64,000 nucleotides of DNA from Lysobacter firmicutimachus (GTDB lineage: Bacteria > Pseudomonadota > Gammaproteobacteria > Xanthomonadales > Xanthomonadaceae). Shown in pieces: positions 34,326-46,422 of the stretch. A model generated the notes under the pieces. That model saw only the letters and a program-made list of their open reading frames with translations. It had not been told where the DNA came from and searched no databases. Made by a program: the position numbers and the translations under genes. Every line of letters starts with the position of its first letter. Positions within the stretch are counted from its first letter, which is position 1. The stretch is from positions 1,054,001 to 1,118,000 of the forward strand of contig NZ_JBANDL010000002.1 of assembly GCF_037027445.1 (NCBI RefSeq), given 5' to 3'.

Positions 34326-34329
<4 letters not shown>
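32923..34329 (+). CDS. SAM-dependent methyltransferase with DUF4214-like and coiled-coil regions (candidate chain terminator)
   Basis: This 468-residue protein has three parts. An N-terminal DUF4214-like segment (about 65-120, FIENAYMAILRRRPDEGG) comes first. A charged, coiled-coil-prone middle follows (about 165-250, with TEARLARVESWVDA repeats). The C-terminal class I methyltransferase (about 270-430) has motif I VDVGCGNGEWLELL, the acidic GIDTN, and MHIAEHLPFP. In Wzm/Wzt_C systems a methyltransferase such as WbdD caps the polymer and sets chain length. This arrangement and the coiled coil are consistent with that role, which remains inference. The start ATG follows a GAGAGAGAG purine run; it overlaps rmd by four bases. 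Confidence 0.85.
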
Positions 34330-36217
<1,888 letters not shown>

Positions 36218-36263
36218 GGCGGACGCAGCGCGCGGTACACATACGGTCGAGACAGACAGAAAT

Positions 36264-38723
36264 ATGAGAATTGCAGTAGACCTTCAGTCTTGCCAGACCG
36301 ATTCCCGGGACCGGGGCATCGGGCGTTACGCGATGAGTCTGGTCGCGGCGCTGGCGATGGCGTTGCCCGAGGGCGACGAGTTGGTGATCGCCATCGACGG
36401 CACCGACGATCGGCGCGCGAGTGAGGTTCGTCGCGAGCTTCGGCGCGCTGGCGTGGGCGCGAAGGTCGTCGCATACAACTATCCGGCGAGCCGTTTCACC
36501 GATCAGTCCCAGGATCTGGTGGCGGCCGCCGGAACGTTGCGATCGCAATTCTTCCGTTCTTTGGATCCGGATGTGGTTTTGGTCAGTTCGTTCTTCGAGC
36601 TGGGCAGCAACTTCACCACCGAGCTCGACGAAGCGGTGCTCGATGGAATCAAGACCGCAGTCATCGCGTACGATCTGATCCCGCTGCTGTACCCGGACCG
36701 CTACCTGCGTCCAGGCGAGTTTGTGTCCAGCTGGTATCCGGCGAAGATCGAACGGTTCAAGAAGTTCGATATGTTCTTTGCCATTTCCAAGGCGACCAAG
36801 CGCGATCTGATCGAGCATCTTGGAATCGAGCCGGAGCGCATCCACGTCATCGACGCGGGCTGGGACGACAAGCTCGCTGTGTCGGCGCACAGCGACGGAG
36901 TCGATCGGATCACGGAGCTGGGCATCGATAGGCCGTACGTTCTGATGGTCGGCAACGCCGACTGGCGCAAAAACTGCATGGGCGTCCTGCGCGCATTCTC
37001 GGATTTGCCGGCCAGCGTTTCCAAGGAACACCAATTGGTGTTCACCCAGGTCGGCCAAGACGTGCGCGATGCGCTGGAGAAGGAGTACGCCCACCTGCGC
37101 GACCGGGTGATCGTAGCGGGCAAGGTCGACGAGGCCACTCTGGCCCAGTTGTACCGCCGTTGCCGGGTGTTCTATTTTCCGTCGTTGTACGAAGGCTTCG
37201 GCCTGCCTGTGCTGGAGGCGATGGCGTTCAACGTGCCGGTGCTGTCGTCCTCGCTCGGTGCGTTGCCGGAAGTCGTGCACGACGAGCGCGTCCTGTTCGA
37301 TCCTGCCGATGCGGCGGCGTCAGAGAGGATACTGCGCCGGGCTCTGCAGGACGAGGCGTTCCGCGAGTCGCTCAGCCGCGGAGCGCGCGAGCACGCGCTG
37401 CAGTTCACCTGGGAGCGCTGCGCGCGTTTGCTGCTGGATGGGTTGCGCGAGCGGAGCGTCGTCGGATGCGGCGAGGAGCGCTCACCATGGATTCCGCAGA
37501 ACGAGGACGTTCAGCGCTTCGCTAGGGCGATGATGCAGACCGAGGCGGATTTCGCCGCAGGCTTGAAGTTCGGACTGGAGTCGATCGCCTCGCGCGGCCG
37601 GCGCCGCATTCTGGTCGACATCACCGAGGTGGTGAGGTTGGATGCGCGCAGCGGGATCCAGCGCGTGGTACGCAACTACATGGCCGGCCTGTTCCGCGCC
37701 GCACATTCATCGAACGACGCAGTGGTCGAGCCGATCTGTTGGACCGAAGACGGCGTCCAGTACGCGCGTAGTTTCGCCCGCGAGCGCTTCGGCCTGGACT
37801 GTGAGGGCGCCGACGATCTGGTTCAGGCGTTCGCGAACGACTTGGTCTTCATGGTGGATTCGTCCTGGTGGTCGCCCAGCCGCTTCGACGAGCTGCATCG
37901 GCAGGTCGGGCGGGCCGGCGGCGAGATCGTATGGATGGTATACGACCTCGTGCCGATCAATGCGGCGGAGTACTGCGATCCGGTCATGCCACCTGTGTTC
38001 TCTCAGTGGCTGGAACATGTCGCCGCGACCGCCGACGGATGCGTGTGCATCTCGGAAGCTACGCGCGCGGACCTGGAGAGGTTCTTCGACGAACTCAAGA
38101 TCGAGTCGCGGCCGTGGACGCGGAGCCTGCACCTGGGCAGCGATCTGGAATCGGGGCGGGTAGCGGCCCCGAGCGAGCTGGCTGCGGAAGTGATCGAGAA
38201 GATAGGGGCGGCCCCGCTATTCGTCGCGTTGAGCACGCTGGAACCGCGCAAGGACTACGCTACGATACTGACGGCATTCGAAGGCCTTTGGGCGACAGGC
38301 GCCGATGCTGTACTGGTGATTATCGGCAAACAGGGATGGAACGTCGAAGCCTTGGCGGAGCGCATCCGCAAGCATTCCGAACTCGGCCGGAGGCTGTTCT
38401 GGCTGGACGCGGCCGGTGACGGCGATGTGCAGGCGTTGCTATCCAAGGCCACGGCCCTCATCCAGGCCTCGGTCGCCGAAGGCTTCGGGCTGGCGGTGGT
38501 GGAGGCCGGCAGCCTCGGCGTGCCACTGATTCTCAGCGATCTCGCGGTTTTCCGCGAAATCGCTGCCGATGAAGCCTCGTATTTCGCAGTAGGTGATCCG
38601 GATGGGCTGGCCGGAATAATTTCCCAAAGTCTGCTCACGGGACGGTGGCTAAAACCAGTGGGCATACGCACCATGACCTGGGCCGAGTCCAGCTCGAGAT
38701 TGCTGGCGCTTCTGATGCGCTGA
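36264..38723 (+). CDS. Tandem two-domain GT4 glycosyltransferase
   Basis: This 819-residue protein has two full GT4 modules. The first (about 1-385) starts MRIAVDLQSCQTDSRDRGIG and contains YFPSLYEGFGLPVLEAM; the second (about 450-819) starts RRILVDITEVVRLDARSGIQ and contains IQASVAEGFGLAVVEAG. Each carries the E-x7-E motif. Dual-GT4 proteins of this sort polymerise alternating linkages in D-rhamnan or mannan chains (for example WbpX- or WbdA-like enzymes). It is the last gene of the rightward operon; 46 bases separate it from gmd. Its linkage pattern cannot be read from sequence. Confidence 0.88.
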   Translation: MRIAVDLQSCQTDSRDRGIGRYAMSLVAALAMALPEGDELVIAIDGTDDRRASEVRRELRRAGVGAKVVAYNYPASRFTDQSQDLVAAAGTLRSQFFRSLDPDVVLVSSFFELGSNFTTELDEAVLDGIKTAVIAYDLIPLLYPDRYLRPGEFVSSWYPAKIERFKKFDMFFAISKATKRDLIEHLGIEPERIHVIDAGWDDKLAVSAHSDGVDRITELGIDRPYVLMVGNADWRKNCMGVLRAFSDLPASVSKEHQLVFTQVGQDVRDALEKEYAHLRDRVIVAGKVDEATLAQLYRRCRVFYFPSLYEGFGLPVLEAMAFNVPVLSSSLGALPEVVHDERVLFDPADAAASERILRRALQDEAFRESLSRGAREHALQFTWERCARLLLDGLRERSVVGCGEERSPWIPQNEDVQRFARAMMQTEADFAAGLKFGLESIASRGRRRILVDITEVVRLDARSGIQRVVRNYMAGLFRAAHSSNDAVVEPICWTEDGVQYARSFARERFGLDCEGADDLVQAFANDLVFMVDSSWWSPSRFDELHRQVGRAGGEIVWMVYDLVPINAAEYCDPVMPPVFSQWLEHVAATADGCVCISEATRADLERFFDELKIESRPWTRSLHLGSDLESGRVAAPSELAAEVIEKIGAAPLFVALSTLEPRKDYATILTAFEGLWATGADAVLVIIGKQGWNVEALAERIRKHSELGRRLFWLDAAGDGDVQALLSKATALIQASVAEGFGLAVVEAGSLGVPLILSDLAVFREIAADEASYFAVGDPDGLAGIISQSLLTGRWLKPVGIRTMTWAESSSRLLALLMR

Positions 38724-38819
38724 GCGGAGCGCATCTGTGAGTGGGTTGAGAACCCTTCACTGTGTCGGTCAACTCCTGTATCGGAGTTCATGGCGGCTTG
38801 ACTGGCGCTTGAAGCGCAG

Positions 38820-41114
38820 TCAGTCATATTCTATGCGTAAGCGGATCATTCCGATTCCAAGCTTGCGTACGTCCGCGCTGACTCCAAGCCGCTGCGGAGA
38901 TATCGGCGCCGCCGGAATGAACTCGATGGCGTTGGTGGATTCGCCAACCAAGTCGACAGGCAATCGCACTTCCTTGCCATCTCCGCCGATTCGTAAGGCA
39001 TAGCTTTGAGTCCCTATTTTGACGACCACTTTGTCGTTCTCGGGCTGGAATGCTCGGGCCGTCAGTATTAGGGAGAACTTCTTAGGCAGCGGCGATATAA
39101 GCTCCAACTTGACGCTTGGAGCGATGTTGGCGTCAGACCAGCGCCCCCATTGCTCACGTCCTGAGAGCCCTGTTGCGTCCTTGACGAAATAAGGCCAGCC
39201 GTCCTTGGAAAAATCGACTCCCTCCTTGAACGCGAGCCGCTGGGGGGCGCGCGTGGACTCGCCGGCTGCTGCGGGGATGGGGCTGGAGTTCGAGTCATCT
39301 GCCGGCTGCGCGGCATCGTGCTTTGTCGGGCCGAACTTGAAGAAAATGATTTCCCCGTCGGTTCGCGACAGGGCTGCCTTAGAGCCGTAACGTGCGGTTA
39401 GCTGTGCTAAGAGTGTGTCCGCATGGTCAGCGAAACCGCGGCGATCGATGTAGATGCCGGCAAATCCCATGCGCTCGACAACTTGGAGTTGTGTGGCCAG
39501 TGGTTGGCTGGCGAGCGTCCTATAAAACAGGTCTCCTTTGCGACCTTTCATTCCTCCGAAACTCCAGTTCAGCGCCTTTGAATGCAAGAACCCGATGGCG
39601 AGCTCATAGCTGACCAATTGGTGCACCGGCGAGGATTCCGGGAACGGCATGTAGGGAAGCTGGTAGATTGCGCTGCCAGGGGGCAATTGCCGTTCTATTT
39701 TGGCTATAAACTCGCGATCTTGATCGAACGCCTGTTCTACCTGCACGTTACAGGGTCGGCAGACTGGGGTGGATTGATCGTAAAGTCCCAAGGATCCTAG
39801 CGCCAAGCCGCAGCAGCCCAGCGTCAGTCGGCGCTTTGACGTGGGTACAAGGCGCGCAGTGAGGATCTGTATTGCTAGGAAGCAAAGCGAGATCGAGGCG
39901 AAGGCGATGAAGACGCTGATGCGGTTCCAGCCACGAATAGACGCGGAGATTGTGGACGAAAAGAGCGTGCCTAGGCCACCGATGGTGCCGAAAGCGAATA
40001 GGACCAGGGCTAATAAGGTTAGGAACGCCAATCTTTGGTCGGTGCTGCCTCCGGAAAGCCGAATCAGCAAGATCGCCCCAGCCAAAAGAAATCCTACTGT
40101 TCCGAGCGCGCCCAGCGTGGCGGTCGAATTTTCGTTCACCAACGGAAAGCTGGCCCGATAGGTGTTTCCTATCGCCGCCAAACGCGGAACGCGATGATCG
40201 GCTCGAGGCAGGATGAGTTGCATCATCTTAAGCCCGTAAACTTCTGACTCCACCGGCGATCTGGCTGCGACCTCGGGGTTAGGGCCGTTAGCCGCTCTGT
40301 TCGCCAGGCTGGGCGCAAGGTTCAGCATAGTGCCAATCACAATCAATGCGATAGCGCCGACGGCAGGAAGCGCAACCGTCGCAGTGCGGTTTCGGATGCC
40401 GGCTGCTGCTCCGGCGATGCTAAGGACAATAATACCGAAAAACGCGTAATAGACGCCGAAGCAGGCCAGTAGGATTAAGCTGGCGCAGATGGAGATGAGC
40501 TTGCAGGGTCCCAGGGTCTTCAGGTTCCCAGACGGTTCTGCAAAAAAAATCCGCAACCCGACATAAAAGAAGAGCGGTACAACAAAGTACCAGGTGTAGA
40601 AAAGATGCGGCAGCCTAAGGAAATGAAAAGGTAGAAAAGCAAACGCAAGCGACGCGCTAGCTGCCAGGTTGCGAGACAGTCCCAATGTTCTGAGCACGCA
40701 GAACGCGGCGATGAACGTCGCTGGAAAACCCAGTAGGAAGTAGAGATTGAAAGCCGACTGATAGCTGCCGGTAATGGCGCCAAGCAGTTTCAGCAACGCG
40801 AGGTTGGCTGCGTCTGAGTTTGGATAGTCGAGAAAGTTCGAACCAAATGGGTAGCCGTTGCGGGGATTATCCGATAGCCAGCCCTCCATGACACGCTGGA
40901 TCATCCAAGAATGGCTCAATCCATCGCCGGAATAGACGTAAGGATAGTTCAGGTTCGGCAGCAAACCTTCAGGCCATCCTGACATTAGAATGCTGGCGAG
41001 TACGAAGCTGAAGATCGCTCCTAGCGACCACCACCTCCAATCGGATGCAAACACGCCTCGTATCGACGCAGGCCTGAAGGGCTGTAAAGGAGGCTGGGCG
41101 ATTTGTGGCTTCAT
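38820..41114 (-). CDS. Large polytopic membrane protein, GtrC-like (possible GT-C glycosyltransferase)
   Basis: This 764-residue protein has about ten hydrophobic segments between residues 30 and 450 and a long C-terminal soluble part with LAFKEGVDFSKDGWPYFV and a beta-rich end, resembling the DUF7024-type tail seen in envelope glycosyltransferases. YPYVYSGDGLSHSWMIQRVM near residue 58 includes acidic residues after the first TM, as in GT-C enzymes. It is the last gene of the leftward operon and overlaps gtrA, which suggests it transfers a lipid-linked sugar to the O-polysaccharide in the periplasm. The sequence is visibly richer in A and T than neighbouring housekeeping genes. No named family is certain. 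Confidence 0.72.
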   Translation of the reverse strand: MKPQIAQPPLQPFRPASIRGVFASDWRWWSLGAIFSFVLASILMSGWPEGLLPNLNYPYVYSGDGLSHSWMIQRVMEGWLSDNPRNGYPFGSNFLDYPNSDAANLALLKLLGAITGSYQSAFNLYFLLGFPATFIAAFCVLRTLGLSRNLAASASLAFAFLPFHFLRLPHLFYTWYFVVPLFFYVGLRIFFAEPSGNLKTLGPCKLISICASLILLACFGVYYAFFGIIVLSIAGAAAGIRNRTATVALPAVGAIALIVIGTMLNLAPSLANRAANGPNPEVAARSPVESEVYGLKMMQLILPRADHRVPRLAAIGNTYRASFPLVNENSTATLGALGTVGFLLAGAILLIRLSGGSTDQRLAFLTLLALVLFAFGTIGGLGTLFSSTISASIRGWNRISVFIAFASISLCFLAIQILTARLVPTSKRRLTLGCCGLALGSLGLYDQSTPVCRPCNVQVEQAFDQDREFIAKIERQLPPGSAIYQLPYMPFPESSPVHQLVSYELAIGFLHSKALNWSFGGMKGRKGDLFYRTLASQPLATQLQVVERMGFAGIYIDRRGFADHADTLLAQLTARYGSKAALSRTDGEIIFFKFGPTKHDAAQPADDSNSSPIPAAAGESTRAPQRLAFKEGVDFSKDGWPYFVKDATGLSGREQWGRWSDANIAPSVKLELISPLPKKFSLILTARAFQPENDKVVVKIGTQSYALRIGGDGKEVRLPVDLVGESTNAIEFIPAAPISPQRLGVSADVRKLGIGMIRLRIEYD

Positions 41115-41536
41115 CGTGTCCGGCTCTCGTCAGAACGTTGTTTGTCAACCAAGGCGCCGGCTTTGCGGAGCACGAACTTGTTCATCAGATAAGTTATTGG
41201 AACCATCGCTGCGGTCACGATTAGCGGCCCTAGCGATTCTGGGACATGGGCAAATTCGATTATTATTGCCAGAAGTGCCGCCGACGCTGCGTACTGGACG
41301 ATATAGACGATAGGATAGGCCAGCAGTCCCTTCCACGACATCGGTACTTTGAACACGAGAGTCGAATTGACCCAGTACGCGAACAGGATGCCAAGCGCGT
41401 AAGCGATCAGGTAGGACACCTGATAGCTCATCAACGTGTTGAGTGCTAGGTAAACTGTGTAAGTGAAACCCGTGTTCGCGACGCCTCCGACCAGGAAGCG
41501 CAACCAGCGCTTGGTCTGGAATCGAGGTTCGATCAT
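41111..41536 (-). CDS. GtrA-family membrane protein (putative lipid-sugar flippase)
   Basis: This 141-residue protein has four TM helices and the GtrA pattern [20 protein letters not shown]...[18 protein letters not shown]. GtrA proteins are thought to flip undecaprenyl-phosphate-linked sugars to the periplasm for O-antigen modification. It overlaps the wxcM-like gene upstream and the large membrane protein gene downstream by four bases, so all are translationally coupled. Its presence with a GtrB-like enzyme completes a gtr-type modification set. Confidence 0.88.
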   Translation of the reverse strand: MIEPRFQTKRWLRFLVGGVANTGFTYTVYLALNTLMSYQVSYLIAYALGILFAYWVNSTLVFKVPMSWKGLLAYPIVYIVQYAASAALLAIIIEFAHVPESLGPLIVTAAMVPITYLMNKFVLRKAGALVDKQRSDESRTR

Positions 41537-42486
41537 CGCTGGGACGCTTCGCGGCGCGCCAGTTTCATAAATTCGGAATAGTCTCGAATATAATCGTCGG
41601 CTTCGTACGGATGCGATGCGAACACCAGTAGAACAGCGTCGCTGGAGTATTTGTATTGAATGCCCCAGGTCATCGGCGGCAAGTATATGCCCTTGTCGGG
41701 CGAATCCAACAGCACCTCACAGCGGGACTCGCCGTCGTCGGCCACGACCGCGCAACTGCCTTTTACGCAAATCAGGAACTGTTCGCAGTGATGGTGCGCA
41801 TGCTCGCCGCGAGTCTTTTCGCTGGGAACGTCAAACACCAGGAAATAGCGCTTTGGTTCGAACGGAATGTCCTTGAGGAACTCGCCGACGGTCAGCGCGC
41901 CTCGCATGTCTTGGACAGATTTGAAGCGGTGCAGGGTGACTCCCTTTACCCCCACGGAAACGATCGATGGGCCGCTGTCCGGATTGCTGTTGGTCGTTTT
42001 TTCGTTAGGCGCTGATGCGTTCTCTACGTAACCGGCAATGCGCGCTGGCGAGCCGTAGACGATGGCGTAGGGTGGAACAGACTTAGTTACAACCGCGCCG
42101 GCGCCGACCATCGCATGGCGGCCGATAATTACCCCTGGCAGTATCACCGCTCCGCCGCCGACCGATGCTCCGGTTTCGATATGGGTTTGAAGAAACCGAT
42201 CCGGATAGACTTTTGAGCGTGGAAACTTGTCGTTAGTGAACGTCACGTTGGGGCCGATGAAGACATCGTCCTCCACGCAAATGCCGTCCCACAGGTATAC
42301 GCCGGACTTGACGGTGACCCTATCGCCGATTACCACGTCGTTCTCGACAAAGGTATGGGCGCATAGATTGACGTCGGCGCCAATGCGAGCGCCAGCTAGA
42401 ACTACTGCTGACTGCCATATCGTCGTGCCCGCGCCGATTTGCGTGGTCTGCACGTCCGCGGTTTCATGGATCTTGACATTGTTCAT
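41533..42486 (-). CDS. wxcM: Bifunctional dTDP-sugar acetyltransferase/3,4-ketoisomerase (WxcM-like)
   Basis: This 317-residue fusion has an N-terminal left-handed beta-helix acetyltransferase (about 1-155) with hexapeptide-type repeats such as [22 protein letters not shown] and [25 protein letters not shown], and a C-terminal cupin of the FdtA/WxcM type (about 185-310, with [18 protein letters not shown] and DYIRDYSEF). The cupin would isomerise dTDP-4-keto-6-deoxyglucose and the acetyltransferase would N-acetylate the 3-amino sugar made by the aminotransferase gene upstream, giving dTDP-3-acetamido-3,6-dideoxyhexose. The same fusion is known from Xanthomonas campestris WxcM. rmlA and rmlB are not in the window. 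Confidence 0.88.
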   Translation of the reverse strand: MNNVKIHETADVQTTQIGAGTTIWQSAVVLAGARIGADVNLCAHTFVENDVVIGDRVTVKSGVYLWDGICVEDDVFIGPNVTFTNDKFPRSKVYPDRFLQTHIETGASVGGGAVILPGVIIGRHAMVGAGAVVTKSVPPYAIVYGSPARIAGYVENASAPNEKTTNSNPDSGPSIVSVGVKGVTLHRFKSVQDMRGALTVGEFLKDIPFEPKRYFLVFDVPSEKTRGEHAHHHCEQFLICVKGSCAVVADDGESRCEVLLDSPDKGIYLPPMTWGIQYKYSSDAVLLVFASHPYEADDYIRDYSEFMKLARREASQR

Positions 42487-43433
42487 TGCGGTTCCCGATC
42501 GTTGGCGTGTTTCATGCTTACTACGGCGAGGGGGCGTTGTTTGCTGTTTTCATATCCTCGCCAAGCGTAAGTACCAACCAGCCCAAGTCCCAATAAATTC
42601 AGTGTGCCGAAAAACAGGACGACTAACATGGTTGCGGCGTAGCCCGGTACAGCGATGCGCCCGCTTAGCGATGCGATCAATACGATCGCGCCCAGCACAA
42701 ATGACAAGGCTGATCCCGCCGCGCCAGCACGGATCAGTAGTTTGATGGGGTAGTCGGTGAAGGCGAACACGCTATCCATCATGTATTCGACTTTCTTGCG
42801 CAGAGTCCAAGCTGATTTTCCGTGCTCGCGCTGGAGGCGCTCATAGCTGACCAACTTGCGTCGGAAGCCCAGCCAGAAGATCAATGCGATCAGGGACGAG
42901 CGCGATTCCTCCAGCCGCAACAGCTGATCTCGGAAGATCTGGTTACACCCGAACACGTCCACGCCGCCTTCCGGCATTTCGCGCACTACCAAGCGACGGT
43001 ACAGTCCCCAAAACAGGCCCGAGGCCATTCGGGACAGCAGCGGATCCTTGCGGCCTGTACGCGTTCCGATCGCAACGTCGCATTGGTCGGATTCCAGCGT
43101 CTTGAAAAAGGTGATCAGCAGTTCCGGCGGCTCCTGTAGATCGGCCGCCATGACCCCGAAATAACGGCCACACGCCGCTTCGAGCCCGGTGCGGATCGCC
43201 GGGAACGAGCCGAAGTTACGCGAGTGCGCCAACAATTGTGCGGGAAATTCGAGCCCGTCCAGCGCTGCGCTCAGCAGCGCGTACGACTGGTCAGGGCTGC
43301 CATCGACGACGAAGACTGCTTCCATTCTTCCGCTCAGCTCGCGGTTCATGGTTGCAAGTGTCAGCAGCAGCTGAGGAATCGACCCTTCGTTTTTGTAGAC
43401 CGGGATGACCGTGCTGAAAGTTACGGTTGCCAT
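42483..43433 (-). CDS. Family 2 glycosyltransferase, GtrB-like
   Basis: This 316-residue protein has a GT2 domain (about 1-225, starting [19 protein letters not shown] with the acidic motif [12 protein letters not shown]) and two C-terminal TM helices (about 235-260 and 270-295). This is the layout of GtrB/DPM-type enzymes that load a nucleotide sugar onto undecaprenyl phosphate. The donor is presumably the dTDP-acetamido sugar made by the neighbouring genes. It overlaps the aminotransferase stop by 13 bases and the wxcM start by four. Confidence 0.9.
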   Translation of the reverse strand: MATVTFSTVIPVYKNEGSIPQLLLTLATMNRELSGRMEAVFVVDGSPDQSYALLSAALDGLEFPAQLLAHSRNFGSFPAIRTGLEAACGRYFGVMAADLQEPPELLITFFKTLESDQCDVAIGTRTGRKDPLLSRMASGLFWGLYRRLVVREMPEGGVDVFGCNQIFRDQLLRLEESRSSLIALIFWLGFRRKLVSYERLQREHGKSAWTLRKKVEYMMDSVFAFTDYPIKLLIRAGAAGSALSFVLGAIVLIASLSGRIAVPGYAATMLVVLFFGTLNLLGLGLVGTYAWRGYENSKQRPLAVVSMKHANDREPQ

Positions 43434-44515
43434 GAGTTAACGCTCGCAACGACTTGTTCGATTTGCGCGTCGGTCATTTCCGGATAACAGGGGAGGGTCA
43501 GGATTTCCACCGCCAGACGCTCGGTGTTCGACAAGCGGACATCGGCGTAGCGGTCGCCGAATACCGGCTGGCGATAGTCGGGGACTGGATAGTGGATATC
43601 CGACGCGATGCCCTGCGCGCGCAAGTGCTGCCGCAAGGAGTCGCGCTGCGCGCTGCGCAATACGTACAAATGGCCGACGTATTCCGGGCCCGCGGCGGCG
43701 GGCGGTTCGACTTGTGGATGGCAAATGCCGGCGTTGTAGCGCGCGGCGATTTCGCGACGGCGCTCGTTTCCGGCGTCCAAGCCCGGCAGGAACGTGGACA
43801 GAATCGCGGCCTGCATTTCGTCCAGTCGGGTGTTGCGTGCGCCGTCGAATTCCACGTTGTACTTGTCGGTCCAGCCGTACTGGCGAAGGCGGCGGATGCG
43901 TTCGGCGACGTCGGCGTGCCGAGTGGTCGCAGCACCGCCGTCGCCAAGGGCGCCAAGGTTCTTGGTGGGATAGAAGCTGAAGCTGGCAGCGTCGCCGAAG
44001 GTGCCAACCATGCGGCCCCCGACCTGCGCGCCATGGGCTTGAGCGCAGTCTTCGAGCAGCTTTGCGCCGCTGCCGGCGCAGAGTTGGGCGATCTGGGAGA
44101 TTTCCGGGGTCGCTAGGCCATAGAGGTGGGTCACCACGACGAACCTGACGCCGGCGGCGATTGCACGTTCGACTTCGATGAGCGAGACGTTGCGGGTATT
44201 CAGGTCGACGTCGAGGAAGAACGGCTCGGCGCCGATAGCTCGCACCGCAGTAGCGGTGTACATGCCGGCGTTAGCGACAGTGGCGACCTTATCACCGGGG
44301 CCAACGCCGAAAGCGCGCAACGCCAGTTCGATGGCGTCGGTACCGTTGCCCACACTGACGCAGTACTCGACGCCCAGGTACTGAGCGAAGGCCGATTCGA
44401 ACTGCTTCACTTCGGGACCGAGCACCAACCAGCCGCTGGTAAGCACGCGCTGGATCGCACCTGTGATCGCCTGCTCATTGGCCTTGATGCGGGCGGAAAG
44501 GTCGTTGATTTGCAT
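43421..44515 (-). CDS. DegT/DnrJ/EryC1 sugar aminotransferase (FdtB/QdtB-like)
   Basis: This 364-residue PLP enzyme aminates the 3-keto sugar nucleotide. Lys185 in SFYPTKNLGALGDGGA is the Schiff-base residue, and EDCAQAHGAQVGGRMVGTFGD and LPCYPEMTD are family blocks. It is the first gene of the leftward five-gene operon, with the GtrB-like, WxcM, GtrA and membrane protein genes following in overlap. The product stereochemistry (Fuc3N or Qui3N) depends on the ketoisomerase and cannot be decided here. Confidence 0.9.
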   Translation of the reverse strand: MQINDLSARIKANEQAITGAIQRVLTSGWLVLGPEVKQFESAFAQYLGVEYCVSVGNGTDAIELALRAFGVGPGDKVATVANAGMYTATAVRAIGAEPFFLDVDLNTRNVSLIEVERAIAAGVRFVVVTHLYGLATPEISQIAQLCAGSGAKLLEDCAQAHGAQVGGRMVGTFGDAASFSFYPTKNLGALGDGGAATTRHADVAERIRRLRQYGWTDKYNVEFDGARNTRLDEMQAAILSTFLPGLDAGNERRREIAARYNAGICHPQVEPPAAAGPEYVGHLYVLRSAQRDSLRQHLRAQGIASDIHYPVPDYRQPVFGDRYADVRLSNTERLAVEILTLPCYPEMTDAQIEQVVASVNSWQP

Positions 44516-44617
44516 GAGCTCTCACTTCTGGTTGTGCTAGGTGGTGGGCGCGCGATTTGGACGATGGTTCGGTTGCGGGATTTTGTAGGCTCCGCGCGCC
44601 CTCATACATAACCGCAT

Positions 44618-44646
44618 ATAAGACGAAAACCGGCACGAGGCCGGTT
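44618..44646 (-). terminator. Terminator of the etfBA transcript
   Basis: On the minus strand AACCGGC and GCCGGTT form a 7-base stem with a CTCGT loop, followed by TTCGTCTT. It sits between etfA and the leftward O-antigen operon and would separate the two same-strand units. The promoter for the aminotransferase operon must lie between it and 44516, where TATGTATGA-type A+T sequence is seen. Confidence 0.65.
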
Positions 44647-44734
44647 AAGGAAGATATCTACTGCGGCGAACGGCAGGGGGCGTCGGGGCAAGCCGCAAAC
44701 GCGCCAGCGGCGCGCTGCGGCCTGCTGACCCGGA

Positions 44735-45676
44735 TCAGGCCAACGCCGCTTCCAACTCCGGCAACAGCTTGAACAGATCGCCGACCAGGCCGATATCGGC
44801 GATCTCGAAGATCGGCGCGTCGCCGTCCTTGTTGATCGCGACGATGGTGCCGGCGTCCTTGATCCCGGTCAGGTGCTGGATCGCGCCGCTGATGCCGACC
44901 GCGACGTACAGCTCGGGGGCGATGATCTTGCCGGTCTGGCCGACCTGCAGTTCATTCGGCACATAACCGGCGTCGACCGCGGCGCGCGATGCGCCGACCG
45001 CCGCGCCGAGCTTGTCGGCGAAGTCGTAGATGATCTTGAAGTTGTCCGCCGAGCCGACGCCGCGGCCGCCGGAGACGACGCGCTTGGCGCTCTGCAGGTC
45101 GGGACGGTCGGACTTGCCGGCGGCCAGGCCCCGGTAGCGGGTGTGGCTGGGCAAGGCGACGTCGACCGGCGCGGCTTCCACCGCGGCGCTGCCGCCCTTG
45201 CCGGCTTCCGGCCAGGACGCGGTGCGCACGGTGGCGACCACGGCGTGATCGGCCGGCGCTTCGACGGTGACGATGGCGTTGCCGGCGTAGATCGGGCGCT
45301 TGAAGGTGTGGCTGCCTTCGATCGCCATCACGTCGGAGACCTGCGACACGCCGAGCAGGGCCGCGACGCAGGGCATCAGGTCCTTGCCGAAGGTGGTCGA
45401 GGGGCCGAACACGTGGCTGTAGCCCTTGCCCAGCGCGGCGATCTGCGGCGCCTGGACCTGGGCGATGGCGTCGGCGTTGGCGGCGTTGGCCACGGTCAGC
45501 ACGCGGGCGACGCCGGCGATCTGCGCGGCTTCGGCGGCTACGCCGGCCGGATCGGCGGCGAGCACGACGATGTCGATGGATTCGGGTTTGAGCGCCTGCG
45601 CGGCGGAGACGCACTTGGCGGTCGAGGCGTTGAGCTTGCCTTGCAGGTGTTCGGCGACGATCAAAACCTTACTCAT
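44735..45676 (-). CDS. etfA: Electron transfer flavoprotein subunit alpha
   Basis: This 313-residue subunit forms a heterodimer with EtfB. FAD sits in the C-terminal domain ([11 protein letters not shown], about 205-215; [21 protein letters not shown], about 250-270). It collects electrons from acyl-CoA and other dehydrogenases. The start ATG overlaps the etfB stop by one base (TGATG). The electron acceptor, ETF-ubiquinone oxidoreductase, is encoded about 9 kb away at 53548. Confidence 0.97.
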   Translation of the reverse strand: MSKVLIVAEHLQGKLNASTAKCVSAAQALKPESIDIVVLAADPAGVAAEAAQIAGVARVLTVANAANADAIAQVQAPQIAALGKGYSHVFGPSTTFGKDLMPCVAALLGVSQVSDVMAIEGSHTFKRPIYAGNAIVTVEAPADHAVVATVRTASWPEAGKGGSAAVEAAPVDVALPSHTRYRGLAAGKSDRPDLQSAKRVVSGGRGVGSADNFKIIYDFADKLGAAVGASRAAVDAGYVPNELQVGQTGKIIAPELYVAVGISGAIQHLTGIKDAGTIVAINKDGDAPIFEIADIGLVGDLFKLLPELEAALA

Positions 45677-46422
45677 CACAGCAACCCCTTCTGCTTCAGT
45701 GCGGCGACCAGTTCGGCCGCGTCCTTGACCATCACGCCCTTGCTGCGCTTCGCCGGCGGTGCGTAATGGGTGGTTTTCAGCGTGTCGCCGGTGTCGACGC
45801 CGAGCTCGCCGAACTGGATCGTTTCCAGCGGCTTGCTCTTGGCCTTCATGATGTCCGGAAGCTTGATGAAGCGCGGCTCGTTGAGGCGCAGGTCGGTGGT
45901 GACCACCGCCGGCAGATCCACTTCCAGGGTTTCCAGGCCGGCGTCGACTTCGCGCACGACCGTGGCCTTGCCGCCTTCGACGTCCAGCTTGGAGGCGAAG
46001 GTCGCCTGCGGACGGCCCCACAGGGTGGCGAGCATCTGGCCGGTCTGGTTGGCGTCGTCGTCGATCGCCTGCTTGCCCAGGATGACCAGGTCCGGCTGCT
46101 CCTTCTCGATCAGCTTGAGCAGGGCGCGCGCGGCGGTCAGCGGCTGGATCGGCTGCTCGCTGACCACGTGCACGGCACGGTTGGCGCCCATGGCCAGGCC
46201 GTTGCGCAGGTGGGCCTGGGCGTCGGCGGGGGCGATCGTCGCCACCACGACCTCGGTGGCGATGCCCTTGTCGCGCAGGCGCAGGGCTTCTTCCAGGGCG
46301 ATTTCGTCGAACGGATTGGCCGACAGCTTGACGCCGTCGGTGACCACGCCGGAGCCATCCGGCTTGACCTGAATGCGGACGTTGTAGTCCACCACGCGCT
46401 TGTAACCGACGAGGATCTTCAT
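45676..46422 (-). CDS. etfB: Electron transfer flavoprotein subunit beta
   Basis: This 248-residue subunit starts MKILVGYKRVVDYNVRIQVK and includes LVILGKQAIDDDANQTGQ, the AMP/adenine-binding region, and the recognition-loop ALRLRDKG region. The length is normal. It is the first gene of etfBA, with ATG at 46420-46422 on the minus strand. A 457-base region separates it from the tailspike-like gene on the other strand. Confidence 0.97.
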   Translation of the reverse strand: MKILVGYKRVVDYNVRIQVKPDGSGVVTDGVKLSANPFDEIALEEALRLRDKGIATEVVVATIAPADAQAHLRNGLAMGANRAVHVVSEQPIQPLTAARALLKLIEKEQPDLVILGKQAIDDDANQTGQMLATLWGRPQATFASKLDVEGGKATVVREVDAGLETLEVDLPAVVTTDLRLNEPRFIKLPDIMKAKSKPLETIQFGELGVDTGDTLKTTHYAPPAKRSKGVMVKDAAELVAALKQKGLL

